Source of the DNA: Phymatolithon calcareum
Taxonomy: Eukaryota; Rhodophyta; Florideophyceae; Hapalidiales
Direction of reading: 5' to 3'
Assembly (NCBI GenBank): GCA_977006965.1
Contig: OZ345379.1
Span: 930,001 to 994,000, forward strand
DNA length: 64,000 nucleotides
Under the pieces are notes generated by a model. The model made no database searches, was not told the origin of the DNA, and worked only from the letters and a program-made list of their open reading frames with translations. The position numbers and the translations under genes were made by a program. Shown here piece by piece: positions 62,312 to 64,000 of this stretch. Each line of letters opens with the position of its first letter. The stretch's first letter is position 1.

Positions 62312-62836
62312 ATGGCCGACGGCGACGCCCTCTTCCTCGCCGCGCCGCTCGACCTAACCGCGCTAGCGAACGCGCTCGACCTTTGTCCCTTCACGCGTCT
62401 TGCCGCGGCGGCCGATGTCGCCGCCTGGCATCCACCCGCGCAGCGTCCGCGTCCCGCGCAAGTTCCCGTGCGTATTCTTCCTCGCAATCGTCGCATCCGT
62501 CCGCGTCCGCGTGTCCCTCTCCTCCCCTCTTTCGATTTTGAATTGGACGATTTGCCGGAACGACCAAACGACGTGGAAGGACAGCAGGAAAACACGGATG
62601 CGATGACGAAAAAACCCCCAAGAATTCCAAAGTTGCCGCGTACTCCGCCGCGACCGCCCGCTCGCGGCGTGCGCCCAATACAAATCCGACAGCACGATCT
62701 TACGGCGCCGCGCGTGCGTCTCGACCTCCGACTTGACCCTAGCGGCGTGTTTGTCACGCCCAGTCCGAAGAAACGTCGGACGCGCATTCTTATAGACAGT
62801 CCGAGCGATGTGCGTGCCACTGCGCTTGACTTCTAG
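62312..62836 (+). CDS. Hypothetical Pro/Arg-rich protein
   Basis: 174 residues from the ATG at 62312. The N-terminal 45 residues are Ala/Leu-rich and could form amphipathic helices (MADGDALFLAAPLDL, TALANALDLCPF). The middle is Pro/Arg-rich with an acidic DFELDDLPERP patch, and the C-terminus holds PSPKKRRTRI, a likely nuclear localisation signal. A 249-codon minus-strand frame (62071-62820) overlaps it, so the coding strand is not certain; the plus strand is preferred for its start context, its C-terminal basic motif and a stop placed just before AT-rich flank. No family recognised. Confidence 0.5.
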   Translation: MADGDALFLAAPLDLTALANALDLCPFTRLAAAADVAAWHPPAQRPRPAQVPVRILPRNRRIRPRPRVPLLPSFDFELDDLPERPNDVEGQQENTDAMTKKPPRIPKLPRTPPRPPARGVRPIQIRQHDLTAPRVRLDLRLDPSGVFVTPSPKKRRTRILIDSPSDVRATALDF

Positions 62837-63098
62837 TTGTGTAATGTACATTGGTGTTTGCTGAGTATTCTAAATTCGTTTAAGTAAAAGTAATTTTTTG
62901 CTTTTCCATCGCCATCTCTCATCCTAAGTGACGATCGCGGCCATAGCAGGATTTGCTGAACACGGAGGTTCTACTACTGCGGTGCATGTATAAGAAGGAT
63001 GTCGCTTGCGCATCCTTCTCGACTTTCGCGTCCTTCGATGCTGAGCGGTGTCAAATTCGATTGCCTGTTCTTTCCAAATGCTAGTAAACACACACGGC

Positions 63099-64000
63099 TT
63101 ACCGCGTACTGGCCGCAGCAGTTCTGCTTCTCGTGTTCCGTCCGAGCGTCAAAGTAGATGTCGCGTTCTTCTTCTTCACGGCCACTGTCTTTCTCTTCTT
63201 CCTCGGCGCAGAGCCGCCTCCATCTTCGTCATCACTATCCCCTGGCCGCCGTCGCACGGGTGGTCTGAACTCACCATCTGCCTCGGCGGTCTCCTTACGA
63301 TTCTCATTCTTCACAGCCCAAAACGCAAGATGCAGCGATGTGCCCGATACAATCATGTCATGTGTTGGTGAAAATTTGTTCAGCGGGCATTTCGTCGTGA
63401 CCGCCATATCAATGATGGAACTGACCACCTCTCCGGTGCGCGCTGAAAACAAGTCTATGGGATGCAAAATCTTTTCCACCTCTTCATAGCCCCGCTTCAC
63501 TGAATACGCATCACCCAAGAATCTTCCCACGAGGAACAAATCATCCGTCCAATCCTTCGGATCCCAATGCGCTCGGAACGGTGACAGATATCTGTTAAAG
63601 TTGTGCGAGTGTACAATTTCCTTCGGTTGTGCATCAGACCTTTCATTCCCGTTGCCCACCAAGGCGTTCACGTCTCCCCAAACGCGGACACGATTATCAT
63701 GGCATGTACTCACGATTTTCGACCCATAGTTTGGTGAAAATGAAGCCCCAAACACAATTTTCGGATGCCGATAAAATCCAATTTCCTGTCCAGCACCAAG
63801 TTTCCTCGCATCCCACAACGCCATCAATCTATCATTCCCCGAACTCAATATCAACTCCGGTCTCAATGGATTCACATCAAGAAACTGCACCTTACTCTCA
63901 TGCATTTTCTCCCATTCCGCCACCGGTTTGGCAACCCTCGCATCCACAACATGCATAGCCCCCTTACACGTTGCCGCATACACACAATGTCTGCTATTAG
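63099..64000 (-). CDS. DDB2/WDR76-type WD40 repeat protein, C-terminal part
   Basis: The frame is open from the right window edge to the stop at 63099 (about 300 codons), so the N-terminus lies outside. It contains WD40 blades: KVQFLDVNPLRPELILSSGNDRLMALWDAR, then VFGASFSPNYGSKIVSTCHDNRVRVWGD, then the NRYLSPFRAHWDPKDW and FLVGRF stretch followed by PIDLFSARTGEVV, which is the signature order of the DDB2/WDR76 group. DDB2 recognises UV-damaged DNA within the CUL4-DDB1 ligase; WDR76 is a related nuclear protein, and the two cannot be separated from this part alone. The last 60 residues are acidic then basic (APRKKRKTVAVKKK), a nuclear signal. Single exon as far as seen. Confidence 0.8.
   Translation of the reverse strand, partial: NSRHCVYAATCKGAMHVVDARVAKPVAEWEKMHESKVQFLDVNPLRPELILSSGNDRLMALWDARKLGAGQEIGFYRHPKIVFGASFSPNYGSKIVSTCHDNRVRVWGDVNALVGNGNERSDAQPKEIVHSHNFNRYLSPFRAHWDPKDWTDDLFLVGRFLGDAYSVKRGYEEVEKILHPIDLFSARTGEVVSSIIDMAVTTKCPLNKFSPTHDMIVSGTSLHLAFWAVKNENRKETAEADGEFRPPVRRRPGDSDDEDGGGSAPRKKRKTVAVKKKNATSTLTLGRNTRSRTAAASTR

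Noticed and set aside
62071-62820. 249-codon minus-strand frame
   Set aside because: It is Arg/Gly-rich in a way typical of the reverse reading of a Pro/Arg-coding GC-rich gene. The plus-strand frame 62312-62836 is preferred.
1-64000. CRISPR arrays, bacterial operons or a prokaryotic defence system
   Set aside because: Spliced genes and eukaryotic gene content rule out a prokaryotic genome, and no regularly spaced repeats of CRISPR type were seen.

Overview
This is nuclear DNA from a eukaryote. Genes are spliced or long and intronless, none are in operons, and about half of the window is transposable elements piled into one another. The host genes (DNA topoisomerase II, UTP14, THOC5, FCF2, a plant-type ATP-phosphofructokinase with a transit-peptide-like N-terminus, a DDB2/WDR76-type WD40 protein) fit a photosynthetic eukaryote with a compact, intron-poor genome. 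A florideophyte red alga such as Chondrus is my best guess. That is inference from gene structure and repeat style; no marker gene proves it.

Left block, 1-25.5 kb: five copies of a PiggyBac-like DNA transposon, four of them heavily degraded, with other elements nested in them. Copy 1 (minus) holds a solo LTR, which holds a pogo-type element. Copy 2 (plus) holds an 8.9-kb Ty3/Gypsy retrotransposon placed just before the transposase ATG. Copies 3 and 5 are internally deleted derivatives. Copy 4 holds a 2.9-kb hAT element that in turn carries a small inverted-repeat element and one LINE inserted inside another. Copy 5 holds a second hAT element with a truncated transposase. The PiggyBac-like ends are flanked by CTAG rather than TTAA, and neighbouring copies share one CTAG.

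Host block, 25.7-48.5 kb: phosphofructokinase (6 exons), about 3.9 kb without a recognised gene, two tandem paralogous secreted proteins of unknown family, THOC5 and FCF2 as a divergent pair, a decayed duplicate of the FCF2 tail, a TMEM198-like membrane protein, topoisomerase II and UTP14.

Right block, 49-61.4 kb: a Harbinger-type MITE, a 3.3-kb pogo/Tigger-type element with an intact 566-aa transposase (itself hit by a Mutator-like element), further Mutator-like remnants, about 3 kb with no recognisable gene, and a PIF/Harbinger element with a transposase and a convergent second ORF.

Right end: an orphan proline/arginine-rich ORF and the 3' part of a DDB2/WDR76-like gene that runs off the window.

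FCF2 and UTP14 both serve small-subunit rRNA processing and THOC5 serves mRNA export. I see no evidence that the host genes form a functional cluster.
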